Positions 59,921 to 64,000 of a stretch of DNA of 64,000 nt are shown in pieces. The first letter of the stretch is position 1; every line of letters begins with the position of its first letter. The notes beneath the pieces were generated by a model that ran no database searches, was not told the origin of the DNA, and saw nothing but the letters and a program-made list of their open reading frames with translations. Both the position numbers and the translations under genes were made by a program. Source of the stretch: Taxillus chinensis (Eukaryota; Streptophyta; Magnoliopsida; Santalales; Loranthaceae); assembly GCA_023512835.1 (NCBI GenBank), contig CM042092.1:51900400-51964399 (forward strand), read 5' to 3'.

Positions 59921-62900
59921 GTTAGCCCCTTGAAAGTCTAAAGGGGTGTTAATATTTTCCTACACATAACCAATTCCTGGATCCAACTCCAGCAACATAA
60001 ATCATTTTTTAAGTGACCAACTGCAACCCAAAAACAGTTGGTGGCGACTCTATATTTTTTATCACCATTCGGATGAAGGTTGGGGGAACTGCATCCCTGA
60101 AAGCGGGTTTTCTCCCCGGATGAAATCCGGTGATGACGATTGCCGACTATCTTTGGAGATCTATTAGAGACTCGGGCCTGAAACTAGGATTAGAAGGTTT
60201 CCTTTTTGTTTTACTCGCTTAATTGTCATTTATTTATTTACTTACTTCAACTTGTTGTTGTATGATAGTTGTGACTTACATGCTTTGACACCATGATTTT
60301 TGTGTTTTATCGCTTTCCCTAACTATTGCATTCATGCATAACCGTATACTCGGGTTTTTGTCACAAGTTAAGTTAGCAAGGTTTAGTACGGTACCCAACG
60401 CATTGATCATTATTCACAAAGGGGCCCCGGACTCCTCACTCAAGCTTGAGATCCTTTTAAAGCTCGGCTTTTAAGGCCCCCTCTTCGGTAAATCCCATGG
60501 CATACGGAGTCCTCTATAGAAGTAGCTTGGGAACTAATGCATAAGATAGGTTTAGCGATAGAAGTCCATTAGGGGCGTTGACCCACATATTGTTTGTTCA
60601 TTCTAGCCTTCCTTTTGAAGTATAAGTGCATTTATATTAGATCATGTTATTTATTACTGTTATCTTGTTGTATACTATCTTGTAAGTATTCTTGTGGTTA
60701 TTTTTTACTAACCTTATCTTGATGTATATTATTGTTCTTTTTACTAACCTAGTATTTATTGTATGAATATTATTGCTTTTTTCTTTCTGCTAATCTTATC
60801 TTGTATATTATTATTCTTTTACTAACCCAGTCTTCATTCATATAACTATTCATATAGTTTTATGACATAAATACCAAACATAAATTTAAGTGTACATGAA
60901 GCATTCATTACTTAGTTTAGGGATACAAAAGAGAAAGAAATAAGACAACAAAGAAAAAAAAGAGAAAAGAAATATTTTGTAAAATACTCCCGCATTGGGA
61001 CGATTTTGTAAAGTATCCCCCCACATTGGGACGGTTTAGCAATCTTGTAAAGTACCCCCACCACCGGGGTAATTTTTTTCATTCATCTCATATTCTTTTA
61101 TAAGAAATAAAAGTCCAATTTGAACTATGGATCAAATTTAGCTTAGAATAGGTTTGAGCCACTTTATACCTTTTCTTGTTAAACCTTGTAGCCTAAGCCT
61201 ATGTTACGGTCCTAATAAAGTCCTCTTGAATTAAATGATCAAAATTATTTCTTAAATGCTCAAAAAAAGAAAGTTAGAGTCATGGATATCTAAGACGGAC
61301 TTGATGAAAACCTACAAGAGCATCAAGGATAAAATACAAAGTCGGCTACAAGGCGAAAGGAACAATAAGTAGAAAATAAGGTGGCCTTAGTGAAAACCCG
61401 AAAAGGGCACTAAGAGTAAAATTCAAAGCTAAAAAGAAAAGATCAAGCACTCAAGACCCCAGATCAGTTGGCATATTCTCTAATTGAGTCACTAAGTATC
61501 AACACCCAAGTAATCAAGTATCCCCTCAAATCACGCCTCTACACATCAAGCTCAAAATCTACAAACTTCTTCTATAGCTGAGCCTTTGAGCATCAAGGTC
61601 TAAGATCATCCATCATTTTTTTCTATTCGAGCCTTTGAACATCAAGAGTCCAATATCATCAAACAATTAGCCAGGAATTTTTAATTGACTATTTGAGCCT
61701 CAAAAGTCAAACAAGTAGGTAGAACCACCAAGTTATCTCACTAAGTTCAAATTTCATCATCGAAAGCATCAAATCACTAATTGCAAGGCCTAGCTTAAGG
61801 CTACACCTAGATAGTTCAAATGAACTATGGGAGGCTTCCCCTCAAAAGCGTTTACCTCTCTCAAGCGAGAAAACAAATGGTGATTTTACATTGCATAATC
61901 ATGTTTCAAAGAATCATTTCCAAGAAAATTTTACTTTTGCAATTCAATAGCTTTGTGTGTATTTGTTTCAAAATGCTTATGTCCCAGCAGAGGTTCTTAG
62001 GGTATCACTCAGCAAGAATACCTCGACCAAGTAAAAAAGGGTTCCCCGATTGAATGAACTCACTTTCCAACTCAAGTAAAAAAGATACTGTCTTAGACTA
62101 CCATAAATCTCTAACAAAGTTCAATTGATTCGAGAAAAGTTTCTTGAGCATCCCGAATTTTGAAGAAATCAAGCAAGTCTCCCCAACGATCGAGCAAATT
62201 AAGTCAAGAGTTTTCTAAATAGTGTCTCGAACCAATTTCCCCAACAAATCCAATTAAATTCTAGCAACACCAAATTCCTAGTGGTTTAAGCTCCCTTTTA
62301 ACATAAAATGCATCTTAGACATGCATTACTTGCATATATTTATTCTTTCTTTCAGGAACGTTGTTGCCTCTGAAGATCCCAAGAGATCATCCTCCACAAG
62401 TTCCCAAAATATCCCTCATTTTTATTCCTTTGGGAAGTCCGTAGGTAGTTCCCTTACACTTATCCCACTTTTTCTTTTTAATTTCAATGAAGTCCACATG
62501 CAGTTCCCCTGTAACTATCCTTTTTCTTTTTCCTTTGGGAAGTCCACAAGCAATTCCCCTGTACCTATCCTTTTTTTTTATTATCCTTTTGGGAAGTCCA
62601 TAGGCAGTTTCCTTGCACCTATCCCACCTTGTCTTTTCAATTCCTGTCAGGTCTTAGATGCTTTTTCAATTTTTAATGCCTTTTCAATTTTCGTTAGCTT
62701 TTTGCTCTTTTCAACTTCTACCGGGCCTTAGATGCCTTTTCAAATCTTTTCAATTTCCATTGGCCTTGGAAGCCTCTTTTCATTATTAGGGATAGACCCA
62801 ACCATGATGTTCTACCTTACTTTGCCATTAGGTAAGTTAGGTAAGTACTCCAACCCATCCAAAATAACTCCATTCTTATCTTTGTACTCTTTTGTATACA

Positions 62901-64000
62901 AACAATGTACAAAGAGGGGCAGCTTGTTGTTCCTATAGTCTTTTTGTTTGCCATTGTTGTCAACGGTATGCGGAACGGGTAGCCACAAGATCAAAGATCC
63001 GTACTTGGTTGGATAACTTCATAGAGTGATCTCTTAGAGTAAACTTGTGGAGGGAGTCTACCTATGTATATTGTTAATCTGCTCGGGGTCGAAGATCCAT
63101 AGACTCAAAGATATGTAGAGTCAAAGATCCATAGACTCAAATATATGTAGAGTCGAAGATCCGTAGACTCAAGGATATGTAGAGTTGAAGATCCTCAGGC
63201 TCGGAGCACCACCGACTCAAAGGCACACAGGGTCATAGACTCGTAAATCCATAGGATCAAAGATTCGAAGACTCAAAGTGTAGTCGGGTGTAGAGTAGTG
63301 TCTCAAGAGACTCAAAGACTTGCAAACTCGAAGACCCATCGGGTGTAGAGTGGCAGTGTCGTAGAGTCGAAGCTTGTGGGGTCGAAGATTGGAAGACCCG
63401 TTGCCTGAGAACAGAGACTGTTAATGTGAACGGATGATTAGTCAAGTTAGGATGCGGCTATCTCTAGCTTGAAATTGGAGACTCGTAGACTCGTAGGGTA
63501 AGATGTCGGTTGGTTACCGATTCTAACCTAAATTTGAAAACTCGAGCTTTCTATCTTGGAGTTGGTCTGACTCACGAGCTCGAAGGTTCCGACTCGAAGA
63601 GTTGAAGGTACGGACTCAAAGATCATAACACATACACTACATGGAGAATCGGTGAGGCTACAAAGCAATCATCTTCGAGGCCGTGGTTAATCGAAGAAGT
63701 GAAATGCGGACAAGGTTGCCGCTTAAGTAAGCTATTCGGACAATGTATCCCGAGCACGCTAAGTACCAGAATATACACATGGACGTTATCCAAGGCTGGA
63801 TTAACATGTTTCAACGATGGAGATTAAAAGGTGGAACATACTTAACCCTAGCAGAAGGACTTCATGCAACGGCCGTCCTATAAAAGCAAGGAAGATATTA
63901 TACTTCGAAGTGCATCAAAATATTATATAATACAAGAACTTATCGAAGAGATACAAAAGATGCAACGGAGTTCGTATTGCTTACACAGAGAGAGGAAGAT
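59921..64000 (+). mobile_element. Tat-like non-autonomous LTR element, cut by the window edge
   Basis: An LTR-like end (CAAAAACA at 60036) is followed by GTTGGTGGCGACTC, a primer-binding-like site shared with the relic at 38390. The interior to 62924 has no gag or pol. A polypurine tract (AAAGAGGGGCAGC, 62911-62923) precedes what should be the 3' LTR starting TTGTTGTTCC. Three hairpin-unit arrays lie at 60976-61072, 62426-62630 and 63088-63200. The 5' LTR upstream of 60036 does not resemble the start of the 3' LTR, so it is truncated, rearranged or not the true partner. Confidence 0.5.
62925..64000 (+). repeat. 3' LTR of the Tat-like element, incomplete
   Basis: It starts TGTTGTTCCTATAG directly after the polypurine tract. 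It contains a 32-bp array with GACTC and GAGTC arms (63088-63200), a CGAAG-word cluster to about 63620, and a TATA box TATAAAAG at 63879-63886. It runs out of the window. Confidence 0.5.

Overview
The window is nuclear DNA from a flowering plant. The evidence is plant-type LTR retrotransposons (a chromovirus, two Tekay/Del-like Ty3/gypsy elements, a Sirevirus-like Ty1/copia element and a Tat-like element), plant DNA transposons, and two ordinary plant genes: an intron-containing GT90 (CAP10/rumi-like) glycosyltransferase and an intronless PDX1 vitamin B6 synthase gene. I cannot name the species. Both host genes have GC-rich coding starts in an otherwise AT-rich, repeat-dominated region.

Layout. 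1-2176: 3' end of a chromovirus on the plus strand, damaged by a stop and an active-site change. 2177-3802 and 16577-17210: two arms of a long AT-rich inverted-repeat (foldback-like) element whose outer ends carry GC-rich minisatellite. It is split by a 12.8 kb copia element (3803-16571) with matched LTRs, a TTAAT target duplication, gag, a broken pol and an extra downstream reading frame ending in a Ulp1-type (C48) cysteine protease domain with its catalytic residues intact. 17211-18580: minisatellite with two very long poly(G) runs. 20303-22887: GT90 gene, six exons, 494 codons. 23981-26380: two copies of a hAT-like element, one with a perfect 8-bp target duplication. 26679-34658 and 41405-50279: two minus-strand gypsy elements of one lineage; the first has an eroded interior, the second keeps recognisable gag, protease, RT/RNase H and integrase. 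Between them lie LTR relics, including a probable solo LTR at 38466-40132. 51489-52421: PDX1, intact. 52422-57850: tandem duplications and MITE-like elements. About 59920-64000: a Tat-like non-autonomous element running off the window.

The only intact host functions are PLP synthesis (PDX1) and a probable secretory-pathway O-glycosyltransferase. The rest is nested transposon sequence, from which insertion order can be read: the foldback element is older than the copia insertion, and the gypsy element at 26679 landed in a dispersed repeat that has a second copy at about 35020.

The most unusual signal cuts across elements. The short tandem arrays in the LTRs and leaders of several unrelated elements differ in sequence, yet in each one most units carry a small inverted repeat. 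In one array the arms change together in a compensatory way. In the gypsy lineage the array sits at nearly the same distance from the LTR end although its sequence has been replaced. The same lineage carries 2-4 copies of a 22-bp palindrome with an ACGT core beside its TATA box.
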